Notes: generated from the letters alone by a model not told the origin. Positions 32,898 to 41,585 are shown, counted from the stretch's first letter. The stretch: DNA of 48,062 nucleotides from Hyphomicrobiales bacterium (GCA_021775835.1 JAJFHC010000014.1:1-48062); one strand, 5' to 3'. Numbers and translations: made by a program.

Positions 32898-34185
32898 GCG
32901 CCATAGTCCTGGTATTCTGCTGACAATCTGCCTGCTCGTCACGTTCACCAGTACGGGCCACGGACAAGGTGATCTGGACAATGTTGCCCGGTTTGCCCGC
33001 GACCTTTGTCATCACACCGCAACGGATATCAACCGGATCGGCGAACTGGCGCTTAAGCAAGGCATTCTTGACAAGGATAACCGCCTCGAGACTGTGGAAG
33101 ATACACCGCGCCGGAGAGTTTTTGCAGCAACCGGGGGCCAATACCTTACCATCGTCGGGGCCGGATCCGGTGCGCCGGACCAGCGTTTGCGAGTGCTTTT
33201 TGAAAACACACCCCGTGGCAAGGCAGGCGGCGTATTCGTTCAGACGACGTCGGCCTGCAAGACCGACCTTGCCCGCGTGGTGACCCATGACATTGACGGA
33301 CGCGCCGTCGCCCTGACCCACTTTTCCAACGACCCTCTGGTTCGCACCCTCGCCGAAGATCTCAATCCACCGATCCCGGCACCAGAGACGTTGTCGCCAC
33401 CGGACGACCGACGAGTAGCCGTGGCCCTGATAGATACCGGGATCAACTATCTGCTGCCCCGGTTCAACGAACGCCTGGTCCGTGACGCGTCGGGCCAGCC
33501 GATTGCATTCGACTTTGCGGACAGTGACCCCAGGCCCTTTGACCTCGACCCGACCGCATCGGTCTATTTTCCACGGCGCCACGGCACCGCTGTGGCCAGT
33601 ATCGTGCTGCGCGAAGCGCCAGACGTTAATATCGTGCCCTTGCGTTATCCCGGCCGTGCTTTTGACCGCTTCGGAGAACTGGTCGAATTCATTGCACGAA
33701 GTCCTGCACGGATTGCGGCAATGCCGCTCGGCAGTTCACGTGAGAGCCACTGGAAATCATTTCTGGACGCCGCCCGCGACAATCCACAGATCCTGTTCGT
33801 CGTCTCCGCCGGCAATGACGGCCGCGACATAGATGCCCACCCTGTCTTTCCGGCAAGTGCGGCGCTCGAAAACATTCTGACCGTGACCTCGAGCGATGCG
33901 TTCGGCCGCATTGCCGAGGGTTCGAACTGGGGGGCGTTTCACGTGGATATTGCCGTGCCCGGCGAGCGAATAGCCGTGATCGATCACCTGGGTGCCAGGG
34001 GGAGAGCCTCCGGCTCAAGCTACGCGGTGCCCAGGGTGGTCGCCCTGGCGGCCCGTCTCAGCGCAGACAACCCGGGCTGGGGCGCCCGCCGGCTGAAATC
34101 AGAAATTGCAGATCTGGCGACGCCTCTCCAGTCAGATCGGAAACCCGTGCGTTTCGGCTGGATTCCAAATCCCGCAATTGAATAG
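32785..34185 (+). CDS. S8 family serine protease (subtilase), start uncertain
   Basis: Subtilisin-type protease. The triad is complete (numbered from ATG 32785): Asp217 in LIDTGIN, His266 in HGTAVAS, Ser412 in SGSSYAVP; the oxyanion Asn is in VSAGNDG. A hydrophobic signal-like stretch (GILLTICLLVTFTSTGHG) lies about 45 residues in. The problem is the start: the only ATG/GTG/TTG codons upstream lie inside tupA (ATG at 32785 is 112 bases before the tupA stop), and the intervening Ser/Thr/Arg-rich segment looks like shadow translation. Either the protein has a long pre-leader or it begins at a rare codon (ATT 32914 or CTG 32917). Exported, cell-envelope protease most likely. Confidence 0.85.
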   Translation: MSNTTARRASWTGSHQQTVDQPSRDTRSTVSSCFSRTERHSPGILLTICLLVTFTSTGHGQGDLDNVARFARDLCHHTATDINRIGELALKQGILDKDNRLETVEDTPRRRVFAATGGQYLTIVGAGSGAPDQRLRVLFENTPRGKAGGVFVQTTSACKTDLARVVTHDIDGRAVALTHFSNDPLVRTLAEDLNPPIPAPETLSPPDDRRVAVALIDTGINYLLPRFNERLVRDASGQPIAFDFADSDPRPFDLDPTASVYFPRRHGTAVASIVLREAPDVNIVPLRYPGRAFDRFGELVEFIARSPARIAAMPLGSSRESHWKSFLDAARDNPQILFVVSAGNDGRDIDAHPVFPASAALENILTVTSSDAFGRIAEGSNWGAFHVDIAVPGERIAVIDHLGARGRASGSSYAVPRVVALAARLSADNPGWGARRLKSEIADLATPLQSDRKPVRFGWIPNPAIE

Positions 34186-34190
34186 CACTG

Positions 34191-35360
34191 TTACTCCGCC
34201 GGCCTCAGCGCACGCGGTTTGGGTGCCGGAATGTCGGCGCTGAGAAAGCCCTCGGCTGCCTTCAACTGGGCCGGATTGTACTTGCGGATCAGGTCAAGAC
34301 CGCGTTCTGCAAGTTCCGGTGACCCGGCCCACTTTCCGGCTTGAATCGCGAAACGGGCTATCGTCGGTTCTTCCGGCACCTGATCTGCCAGAACTTTGAG
34401 GTGCTCGACTTCTTCACCATAGCGCGCCGCAAAATGAAGACTGGTGACCAGGGTAATCCGGCTGTTGATGGCATTCGGATCCCGGGCAACGGCCTTCCGC
34501 GACAAATCGATTGCCAGGTCGAGATGACGGCGGCCGCCCAAGATCTGCGCGGCATTGTCGAAATGCTGCCGGTTGCGGCTGGCAAGGCAGGCCGTGGCGA
34601 TCGTCTCAGCATCCATTCTCGGCAGCGGCCGGTTGCCGGTGCGGCCCATGGACTCCATGCAGAGCCTGCTGGCATCTCCCAGTGATTTGTTCTCAGACGC
34701 AAATTCCGGCCCACTCCTTGCTCTGAGCCGATCCACCATGGAGACCGGCATTGCTTCAAACCGCCCCTCACCGCCCGATGCCACAATACCGACAAGGGCA
34801 CCGGCTTCGTTCACCAGAGCTCCGCCACTGTTGCCAGGCTGACTGTAGGCATCGTGATGGAGCCGGGCGAATGGTGTCGCAGCGACAGGCAGCAACGCCT
34901 TGCCGGGCGGATATGCCCGCGGTGTCTTGCGACGGAGATCGATCCCGACAACATAAAGACGCCCGGCTGAATCGGCCTTGCCTGTGGCCAACACCTTTCC
35001 CGGTCCGAGCTCTTCTGACTGGATCAGCACCAGATCCGCTTCGAATCCGCTGGGAACCACACGTCCCGCTACCTCGCGCCCGTCGCCGGTGGTGATCGTG
35101 ACCGTGGCACTGTCAGCCACCGCATGTCGGTTGGTGACCAGGGTGCGCTCGTCGATCCGCACAGCACTTGCCAGAGGGTCGAAGGCGGAGATCATGAACA
35201 CCGCTTCCCGGGCGTCACAGACTGGTTGGGGTCGTTTGCAGGTGTCCGACGCACTGTGTGCCGGTCCGGACAAAAACAGCAGGGTCGCCGCGAAGGACGT
35301 GAAGACAAACACCGCCGGCGTTCTGGTGGCGAGTCGCGTTTTCCATAAATCCATTTGCAT
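34191..35360 (-). CDS. Exported trypsin-like serine protease with helical C-terminal domain
   Basis: 389 aa from ATG 35360 (GAGG about 11 nt upstream). Signal peptide ends near AHSASD; two cysteines follow (TCKRPQPVC). The chymotrypsin fold has His79 (TNRHAV), Asp109 (FEADLVLI) and Ser178 (QPGNSGGAL). No PDZ domain; instead residues about 220-389 are alpha-helical and TPR/Sel1-like (HLDLAIDLSRKAVARDPNAINSR, EEPTIARFAIQAGKW). It ends 5 bp from the subtilase stop on the other strand, so the two exported proteases are tail to tail. Confidence 0.88.
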   Translation of the reverse strand: MQMDLWKTRLATRTPAVFVFTSFAATLLFLSGPAHSASDTCKRPQPVCDAREAVFMISAFDPLASAVRIDERTLVTNRHAVADSATVTITTGDGREVAGRVVPSGFEADLVLIQSEELGPGKVLATGKADSAGRLYVVGIDLRRKTPRAYPPGKALLPVAATPFARLHHDAYSQPGNSGGALVNEAGALVGIVASGGEGRFEAMPVSMVDRLRARSGPEFASENKSLGDASRLCMESMGRTGNRPLPRMDAETIATACLASRNRQHFDNAAQILGGRRHLDLAIDLSRKAVARDPNAINSRITLVTSLHFAARYGEEVEHLKVLADQVPEEPTIARFAIQAGKWAGSPELAERGLDLIRKYNPAQLKAAEGFLSADIPAPKPRALRPAE

Positions 35361-35483
35361 CTTGGAATTGTCCTCAATCACATTGCCGACATTAGAGCCG
35401 AGTAACGGTTACGAATGTCATTTTCCGGACGGTCATTCTCGGATATCGTACCCCCAGTTTATCCGGTTTTCAGGGGAGATGCC

Positions 35484-36155
35484 GTGTACATTCTATATGG
35501 TGGACGCTACACCAGAGCGCTGATCGTGGAGATGGTGCTGGCGGAAGGCGAACTTGACTATGAACTGCGCGACGTCAACATCGTCGATCAGGAACACAGG
35601 TCGCCTGAGTTTCTTGCCATCAATCCCGCCGGATGGGTGCCGGCCCTGATCACGCCGGGTGGCGAGACCTTGTATGAAACACCGGCCATTTGTCTGTACC
35701 TCGCGGAACACCACAGCTTGACCCACCTTGCTCCCAGAACGGAAGAGGCCGAACGCGGGCGGTTCCTCAGCGGCCTGTTCTACCTGACGGATGAACTGGA
35801 ACCGGTGATGAAGCGGTACTTCTATCCGCACCGTTATGTCCTGCGGGAAGAAGACACGTCGGCCCGAAAACAGAAATCAATCAGCGACGCCCTTGTCTGC
35901 CTGTCGGTCATCGACCAGCGCCTGCGCGACGGCGGACCCTATCATCTGGGAGACCGTTTCAGTCTGGTGGACCTCGTTCTGACATATTGGGCGGCCTACC
36001 TTGATCTCGACGGTGCCCTCGCCCCGTACCCGGCGCTTCGACGCTGCATAGAGCGCGTCAGGGAGCGGCCAGCGCTGCGGACCAAGTTCGAGATGTGGGA
36101 TGCCATGCAAGCCGAATATGCAAGCTTGCAGTCGAAAGGCGGCGGTGTCCGGTAG
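35484..36155 (+). CDS. Glutathione S-transferase family protein
   Basis: 223 aa with GTG start at 35484 preceded by AGGGGAG, which places the family's first beta strand (VYILYGG) at the N-terminus; an ATG at 35415 would add 23 unrelated residues. The thioredoxin-like domain has NPAGWVPALITPGGETLYETPAICLYLAE, containing the cis-Pro and the Glu-Thr glutathione contact, and the helical domain ends with LGDRFSLVDLVLTYWAAY. Substrate unknown. Confidence 0.88.
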   Translation: MYILYGGRYTRALIVEMVLAEGELDYELRDVNIVDQEHRSPEFLAINPAGWVPALITPGGETLYETPAICLYLAEHHSLTHLAPRTEEAERGRFLSGLFYLTDELEPVMKRYFYPHRYVLREEDTSARKQKSISDALVCLSVIDQRLRDGGPYHLGDRFSLVDLVLTYWAAYLDLDGALAPYPALRRCIERVRERPALRTKFEMWDAMQAEYASLQSKGGGVR

Positions 36156-36237
36156 GCGCGCGCCGAGGCTGCTTTGTCTTTCCACACGACAGGACAAACG
36201 AACCGCCCTGAATCGGGCTGCGGATACTGAGGCCCGG

Positions 36238-37614
36238 TTACTGGGCGCCGGCGACCTCTTCCACGGCCTCCTTGGCGACGGATACGACCATGTCGACTTC
36301 TTCCCGTGTAATGCACAAGGGCGGGGCAAAACCGATAATGTCGCCCTGTGGCATGGCGCGTGCAATGACACCCCGGTTGAGCATGGCGGCAGCGACCGAC
36401 GGTCCGATCTTTAATGACGGATCGAAGAAGGTCCTGTTGTCCCTGTTGGACACCAGTTCAACGGCGCAGAGCAGACCTTCGCCCCGCACGTCGCCGACGT
36501 GTGGATGGTCTGCCAGCGCCTTTTTCATCTTCTGGTTAAAGTAATTTCCGGTATCCGCGGCGTTTGCCACGAGCCCCAGTTCATCGATCAACCGAAGATT
36601 GGCCACGCCTGCTGCCGCGCCGATCGGATGTGCCGAATAGGTCCAGCCATGGCCGATGGGGCCGAATTCGTCGGTGCCTTGTTCGAGGACCTTCCACACT
36701 GGCTCGGATATGATCGAGCCCGAAAGCGGTGCGTAGGCAGACGTCAACCCCTTGGCGATGGTGATGATGTCGGGTTCAATGTCATAATGGGTGGAGCCGA
36801 ACATGGTGCCCAGACGTCCGAATCCCGTGACCACTTCATCGGCAATCAGCAGGATGTCGTACTTCTTCAAGACCGCCTGAATGGCCTTCCAGTAACCCGA
36901 CGGCGGCGGCACCAGACCGCCGGTGCCCAGAACCGGCTCACCGATGAAAGCGGCAACCGTGTCCGGGCCTTCTGCTTCGATCAGTTTTTCCAGCTCAACC
37001 GCGCAATGCGCCGAGAACTCCTCCTCGCTCATGGCGGGGTCCTCGCGACGGAAATAATACGGCGCTTCCGTATGGACCACCTGGGCGAACGGCAGATCGA
37101 ACTTCTTGTGAAACAGCTCAAGTCCGGTAAGCGATCCGGTCATCAGTCCGGACCCGTGGTAGCCCCGCCAGCGGGAGATGATCTTCTTTTTTTCCGGGCG
37201 GCCGAGGACGTTGTTGTAATACCAGACGAGCTTGACGTTGGTTTCGTTGGCATCCGACCCGGACAGGCCAAAGTATACCCGGCTCATGGAGGCGGGCGCC
37301 CGTTCGACGATCATCTTCGCCAATGTGATAGAGGCTTCCGTGCCGTGCCCCACGTAGGAATGATAGTAAGCCAGTTCCTTGGCTTGTGCGGCGATGGCAT
37401 CGGCGACTTCTGCGCGGCCATAACCGATATTGACACAATAGAGGCCGGCAAACGCATCGAGCAGCCTGTTGCCCTCGCGGTCCTGGATGTAGACGCCCTC
37501 ACCGCCGGAGATGATCCGATTGGGCAGGTCACCGCGGGCGAACTGTGCCAGATGCGTCGAGGCGTGAAAGAAATGGTCCCGATCCCATTGATCGAGCTGG
37601 TCGTTCTTGAGCAT
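36238..37614 (-). CDS. Class III PLP aminotransferase (omega-amino acid/putrescine-pyruvate type)
   Basis: 458 aa. PLP lysine is in IITIAKGLTSAYAPLSG; the Asp contacting the pyridine ring is in LLIADEVVTGFGRLG; the phosphate-binding segment is FGLSGSDANETNVKLVW with SRWRGYHGSG. N-terminal HASTHLAQFARGD is typical of the omega-amino acid:pyruvate and diamine transaminase group (beta-alanine, putrescine, taurine). AAAGGA precedes the ATG. It would feed amino groups to pyruvate in polyamine or beta-amino acid breakdown; substrate not fixed. Confidence 0.92.
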   Translation of the reverse strand: MLKNDQLDQWDRDHFFHASTHLAQFARGDLPNRIISGGEGVYIQDREGNRLLDAFAGLYCVNIGYGRAEVADAIAAQAKELAYYHSYVGHGTEASITLAKMIVERAPASMSRVYFGLSGSDANETNVKLVWYYNNVLGRPEKKKIISRWRGYHGSGLMTGSLTGLELFHKKFDLPFAQVVHTEAPYYFRREDPAMSEEEFSAHCAVELEKLIEAEGPDTVAAFIGEPVLGTGGLVPPPSGYWKAIQAVLKKYDILLIADEVVTGFGRLGTMFGSTHYDIEPDIITIAKGLTSAYAPLSGSIISEPVWKVLEQGTDEFGPIGHGWTYSAHPIGAAAGVANLRLIDELGLVANAADTGNYFNQKMKKALADHPHVGDVRGEGLLCAVELVSNRDNRTFFDPSLKIGPSVAAAMLNRGVIARAMPQGDIIGFAPPLCITREEVDMVVSVAKEAVEEVAGAQ

Positions 37615-37747
37615 GTGCGCGTCCTTTCAGGCGTCTCGAAGCAATTCACGCCAGACATATGTCAGTTAGCACCAGCCGTCCATGCCCAATCGATGCGACG
37701 TGCAAACTCTCCCATACCTGAAATCCTGGACAATGCCCGTGAAGAAC

Positions 37748-38827
37748 TTATGGCAGGTTGTCGAGATAGAACTCCGCCCGTGATCGCACGGCTTGGGACT
37801 TGTCCCGCGAGAGTTCACGTGCGGTGCCGATCATGGCCGGGGACAGGTCATGCCGCAGCCTGATCATGGCGCTGACGGCCACTCTCCTGACAACGGCGGC
37901 CCGATCGTGGGCACCTTGAACCATGAGTCTTTCAAGGTCGAGCCGATGATCGACCGGGCGTTCTTCAAAGACGCAGACCCGCCTCTTGATACCTCGTGAC
38001 TTGTCCACCCATTCATGCGTGTAGCCAACAGGCCAGCAGGCACTCCGATTCAGCAACGTCTCCAGACAGATTGCGCGGACCAGGGGCTGAGCCGCTTCTT
38101 TGACCAAACGGAGCAACATAGGGTCGAGGCCCGGTCTACTCAGAGCAAGGCGCAGGGCCTGCGCCAAGGGTCCCGTTCGCCTTACAATCAGGAGATCTGC
38201 AAGCGCTTCCATGACATCGCCACGATAAAGCGTGGCGTCGAACACTGCGCGTTCTTCCGGTCCCCATCTTTGCAGGAGAAACGAACGGCCAAGCAGGAAA
38301 AGTGATGCCTCCGCGACCACGGCAGCAGACGCTGCAGGGAATAGCCGCGTCGCGCAATCACGGGCCGCCGCACGCACTTCGCTCACCCAGTCGTTGAGGC
38401 GGTAGACGAGTGCTGCAAACATGAAGGGGCTGTCCGGTGCATCTTCGAGGCGTTCGAGGGCTGCTTGCCTGAGCCGGCCGTCGCGATGAAACATGTAGAG
38501 ATGACAGAGTTCGGGATATTTCGACAAGGCATCCAGATCCGTTTTTAGGGACGGATAGGACAACAAAGAGGCAACCACACGGGACGCGCCGGTTCTTTCC
38601 GCACGGCGATAGAGTTTTCCAATGTCGGCGATCTCATCGGCAGCCTGGGCAATCGATGAGGCCGGCAGTTGCTCGATTTCCCTAACATAGTCTGACAGAG
38701 CATTGCGCGCACCTCCACCGGCGTTCAGTTCCCGCGTGAGTTCGACGATCGCCGTCTGGAGTTCGGGCGGCAACACCGACCGCTTCCGGTAGGTTGTCAG
38801 ATCATCGTAGTCCTGGAACTTCTGCAC
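37748..38827 (-). CDS. Conserved hypothetical protein with HEAT-like repeats
   Basis: 359 aa, GTG start at 38827. Family not recognised by name. The chain is a series of helix pairs; segments such as DGRLRQAALERLEDAPDSP, WVSEVRAAARDCATRLFP and DRAAVVRRVAVSAMIRLRHDLS have the HEAT/PBS spacing of charged and hydrophobic positions. No signal peptide or catalytic motif. Probably a protein-binding scaffold in the cytoplasm. The next gene downstream is the aminotransferase, 133 bp away. Confidence 0.75.
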   Translation of the reverse strand: MQKFQDYDDLTTYRKRSVLPPELQTAIVELTRELNAGGGARNALSDYVREIEQLPASSIAQAADEIADIGKLYRRAERTGASRVVASLLSYPSLKTDLDALSKYPELCHLYMFHRDGRLRQAALERLEDAPDSPFMFAALVYRLNDWVSEVRAAARDCATRLFPAASAAVVAEASLFLLGRSFLLQRWGPEERAVFDATLYRGDVMEALADLLIVRRTGPLAQALRLALSRPGLDPMLLRLVKEAAQPLVRAICLETLLNRSACWPVGYTHEWVDKSRGIKRRVCVFEERPVDHRLDLERLMVQGAHDRAAVVRRVAVSAMIRLRHDLSPAMIGTARELSRDKSQAVRSRAEFYLDNLP

Positions 38828-38949
38828 GGTTCCCGCCCTGATGTGGACTGCTACAGTACCAAGTCCGCATCGCGGCTACGAACTAATTTGTGAAGATCAC
38901 TCAGCGGCAAGGACTTCCTGGCGGCGACGTTCGACTGGCAGCCGGCCTA

Positions 38950-39363
38950 TCAAGCTTTTGCTGTTGAAGTGCGTTCGCGATCGGAAGATTTTTCGACGAC
39001 CTCGTAATGGAACACCTTCGAAATGATCTGCCATCGCCCATCGACACGGATCAGTGTCAGGAAGTCGGTGAAGTGCCGTTCGCCGACAACGCATCGAAGT
39101 GTGACAGAAGCTGTCTTCGGGCCGGCAAACTCGATCGAGACGATCTCGTCAACGCGCGGCTGATTGCTGCTGGCAGGCGATGGACGTTGATCGACAATCG
39201 GAAAATATTCCTCCATCGAAAGATTGATAAGCGCATCGCTCGTGGCACAAACGTATCGCGCACAGGGATGAAAGGCTTCGCGCAATTTGCGTGTATCGCT
39301 GTGATAGAGACCGTCCAAATAGACCTGAAGAACGTCTACCACTGCATCGAATTGTGATGTCAT
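38950..39363 (-). CDS. NTF2-like/SnoaL-type protein (putative lumazine-binding family)
   Basis: 137 aa from ATG 39363 (CGAGGGTCAAAC upstream). The pattern VVDVLQVYLDGLYHSDTRKL, AFHPCARYV, and SVTLRCVVGERHFTDFLTLIRVDGRWQIISKVFH follows the cone-shaped NTF2-like fold used by small isomerases and ligand-binding proteins, closest to the Lumazine_bd_2 group. Function unknown. Stands alone between the HEAT-like gene and a GST. Confidence 0.85.
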   Translation of the reverse strand: MTSQFDAVVDVLQVYLDGLYHSDTRKLREAFHPCARYVCATSDALINLSMEEYFPIVDQRPSPASSNQPRVDEIVSIEFAGPKTASVTLRCVVGERHFTDFLTLIRVDGRWQIISKVFHYEVVEKSSDRERTSTAKA

Positions 39364-39457
39364 GTTTGACCCTCGCAAATGATGCAGGCAGCAGCAGCAC
39401 TACACTGCACTGAATGGCGGGTAATGCCGCCGCCGCCCGCAGTTGCGTTGAAAATGA

Positions 39458-40072
39458 TCAGGCGACAAGGCCTTCGGACTTCATGGCTTTGATCACGGCC
39501 GGCCGTTGAGCGATGCGCTGCAGGTAGTCAGTCAAATTGGGCCACCGGTCCAAGGCTATACCCACATGCCGCGACCAAGACGCGACAACAAAAGCGTAGG
39601 CATCGGCAATGGAAAACCGGTCGCCCAGAAGAAAGGACCCGCGGTCGCCCAGCGTGGCTTCAATGAAATCCATGCGCCGCGCGACACCGGCTTCAGCCGC
39701 CTTACGCGCTTCTCCCTCCAGCGGTTCAGGAGAGAAAAACGGCCCGAAGGATTTGTGGAATTCCGACGACACGAAGTTGAGGAGCGCCTGCAACCTGGTG
39801 TTCTCAATGGTACCCGGCACCGGCGCCAGCCCGGCGTCCGGCCTCTGCAGGGCAACGTACTGCAACACAGCTACGCCTTCGCTGAGAACCTCACCGCCGT
39901 CTATCGCCAGGGCGGGAACATAGCCATTGGGATTTATCGTCGAATAGTCGACACCTGTCTCAGTCTGCTGAGCGGCCGTGTCGACTTTTTCAAGGTCGAA
40001 TTCGGCATCGATTTCGTTGAGCGCGATGTGTACGGCAAGCGAACAGGCGCCGGGTTTGTAATAGAGTTTCAT
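39458..40072 (-). CDS. Glutathione S-transferase (beta-class-like)
   Basis: 204 aa from ATG 40072 (AAAGGAAG upstream). The N-terminus MKLYYKPGACSLAVHIAL with the Ser/Cys active-site neighbourhood GACS, then NPNGYVPALAIDGGEVLSEGVAVLQY, is that of bacterial beta-class enzymes such as E. coli GstA. The helical domain includes LGDRFSIADAYAFVV. It is divergent from an HxlR-type regulator, which often controls redox or electrophile-detoxification genes like this one. Confidence 0.93.
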   Translation of the reverse strand: MKLYYKPGACSLAVHIALNEIDAEFDLEKVDTAAQQTETGVDYSTINPNGYVPALAIDGGEVLSEGVAVLQYVALQRPDAGLAPVPGTIENTRLQALLNFVSSEFHKSFGPFFSPEPLEGEARKAAEAGVARRMDFIEATLGDRGSFLLGDRFSIADAYAFVVASWSRHVGIALDRWPNLTDYLQRIAQRPAVIKAMKSEGLVA

Positions 40073-40149
40073 GTTTCTTCCTTTGTTCAACTCAGGTTCC
40101 ATGACCTGATCGAACAAGTATGAATCGAAGTTTCCTTTGTAAACCTCAT

Positions 40150-40178
40150 ATTCTTTTGATACTGAAGAATTGAGTATC
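40150..40178. promoter_or_regulatory. Two interleaved inverted repeats between GST and HxlR genes
   Basis: ATTCTT (40150-40155) / AAGAAT (40165-40170) and GATACT (40158-40163) / AGTATC (40173-40178) are both perfect 6-bp arms with 9-base spacers, shifted by 8 bp. They lie in the 133-bp divergent region, just upstream of a TTTACA box for the GST gene (40143-40138, minus). Likely operator for the adjacent HxlR regulator. Confidence 0.6.
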
Positions 40179-40205
40179 CGATTGGTAACCAAAGGTGACC
40201 GAGCG

Positions 40206-40583
40206 ATGGCCCTCAAGATCCGCAAAAACAAGAGTCCAAAACCGCCCTATGCCTGTCCCTTGACGGAGTGCATGTCGGTGATCGGTGGCGCTTGGACGCC
40301 AAACGTTATCTGGAGCCTGAGCGGCGGCCCACGGCGGTTCAGCGAGTTGCGGATCGATATCCCGGCGGTATCGCCGAAGGTTCTCACAACACGGCTGCGG
40401 GAGCTCGAGGAGAGAGGCGTTATCAACCGGGTGGTCAAGCCGACCTCGCCGCCTTCGGTCGAATACTCCCTGACGCGCCACGGCCATCAGATCGTACCGG
40501 CCATCGAGGCCCTGGTCGCTGTCGGCCACGCCCTGAAAGAGCGCAGCACAGGTACCAAAGCCAAACGGAAAACAGTATCTTGA
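40206..40583 (+). CDS. HxlR family winged-helix transcriptional regulator
   Basis: 125 aa from ATG 40206 (AGGTGA upstream). CPLTECMSVIGGAWTPNVIWSLSGGPRRFSEL is the HxlR signature with the conserved Cys at the start, followed by the recognition helix VSPKVLTTRLRELEERGVI and the wing RVVKPTSPPSVEYSLT. The two cysteines (residues 17 and 22) could serve as redox or electrophile sensors, as in some family members. Probably controls the divergent GST and its own operon with the racemase-like gene. Confidence 0.94.
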   Translation: MALKIRKNKSPKPPYACPLTECMSVIGGAWTPNVIWSLSGGPRRFSELRIDIPAVSPKVLTTRLRELEERGVINRVVKPTSPPSVEYSLTRHGHQIVPAIEALVAVGHALKERSTGTKAKRKTVS

Positions 40584-40596
40584 TAGGAGAACGGTC

Positions 40597-41274
40597 GTGC
40601 ACATTGGACTGATCGGGGGCATCGGGCCTGCCGCAACGGAGTTTTATTACAGAGGACTGGTCCGGGCTCATGCGGCTGCAGCCAGACCGCTGGAGCTGAC
40701 AATTGTCCATGCGGACACGCGCGATCTCCTGCGCAACTTTGCCGATGGCGCGGCGGATACACAGGCCAGGGTATTTCTGAAGTTCGTCGGACGCCTGCAG
40801 GCGGCTGGCGCGGACGTGGCTGTCGTGACGTCGATGGCGGGGCATTTCTGCATAAATGAACTGGAAGCGATTTCGCCGCTGCCAATTATCAATGCGATCC
40901 CCGAGGTCGACGCCTACCTGGGCCGGCAAAATCTTGCACGGGTGGGGCTACTGGGCACCCGGACCGTGATGGAGTCGGGGCTCTACGGCGGCATTTCCTC
41001 TGTCGAGATGGTCCTGCCGGAAGGCAGCGATCGCGGCACAACGCACGACAACTATGTGGCCATGGCGACTGCAGGGAAAGTCACGCAGGAACAATGCGAC
41101 TTCTTTATTGCGATGGGCCGGAAACTATGCGCCGAGCAGGGAGCCGACGCTGTTGTCCTGGTGGGAACCGACTTATTTCTCGCCTTTGACGGGCACGATT
41201 GCGGCTATCGGGTCATTGACAGTGCGCAGGTTCACATCGACGCCCTTGTGCGCGCGTCGCTTGAGGCTACCTGA
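40597..41274 (+). CDS. Aspartate/glutamate racemase family protein lacking both catalytic cysteines
   Basis: 225 aa, GTG start with TAGGAG upstream, 13 bp after the HxlR stop. The fold is clear: IGLIGGIGPAATEFYYRGL at the N-terminus, ARVGLLGTRTVMESGLYGG in the middle, YRVIDSAQVHIDAL at the end. Racemases use one Cys in a CNTxH-type loop and another in a GCTE-type loop; here these read TSMAGH (Thr78, with His83 kept) and VGTDLF (Gly190). With both cysteines gone, proton-transfer racemisation is unlikely. A Cys at 85 is near the first site. Alternatives: lyase, isomerase or hydrolase activity within the superfamily, or a ligand sensor. Confidence 0.88.
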   Translation: MHIGLIGGIGPAATEFYYRGLVRAHAAAARPLELTIVHADTRDLLRNFADGAADTQARVFLKFVGRLQAAGADVAVVTSMAGHFCINELEAISPLPIINAIPEVDAYLGRQNLARVGLLGTRTVMESGLYGGISSVEMVLPEGSDRGTTHDNYVAMATAGKVTQEQCDFFIAMGRKLCAEQGADAVVLVGTDLFLAFDGHDCGYRVIDSAQVHIDALVRASLEAT

Positions 41275-41294
41275 ATCGCTCCGTTGACAAGGAT

Positions 41295-41585
41295 CTAGTT
41301 GTTGCCCTCCAGACCGGAGTCGGCCAGGTGCTGGCGCAGCATGTTGATGTATTCCCCGGCCATTCGATCGACAAACTTTTCATGATCGTCGACCTCCATG
41401 ATGTGGTTGGCGACATAGGCGCTGTAACGGGCCGAGGCAAACAGGAAGGCCATGTGCAACTGGGTCGCGTTGGCACGCTTGTTTTCCCGATTCGCCACAT
41501 CGATGAATTTATCGGCAACCTTGAGAAAACCCGCCGTATCGAGATTTCCCTCGCTCCGCTCCGCCCGCCGTTCCTGTCTGTTCAT
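41295..41585 (-). CDS. DUF3144-like small protein
   Basis: 96 aa from ATG 41585 (AAGG 8 nt upstream). The segment FIDVANRENKRANATQLHMAFLFASARYSAYVA, read in parts, matches the DUF3144 pattern of a helical cytoplasmic protein that begins FIDLAN and has a central A-x-x-Y/F-A-x-ARY/F core. Function unknown. Converges with the racemase-like gene, 20 bp apart. Confidence 0.8.
   Translation of the reverse strand: MNRQERRAERSEGNLDTAGFLKVADKFIDVANRENKRANATQLHMAFLFASARYSAYVANHIMEVDDHEKFVDRMAGEYINMLRQHLADSGLEGNN

Noticed and set aside
38897..39094. 65-codon minus-strand frame ending RLPVERRRQEVLAAE
   Set aside because: It lies mostly over the 3' end of the NTF2-like gene in another frame and matches no family clearly; the tail resembles a TetR start only by composition.
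40597..41274. Simple call as aspartate racemase
   Set aside because: Both catalytic cysteines are absent.
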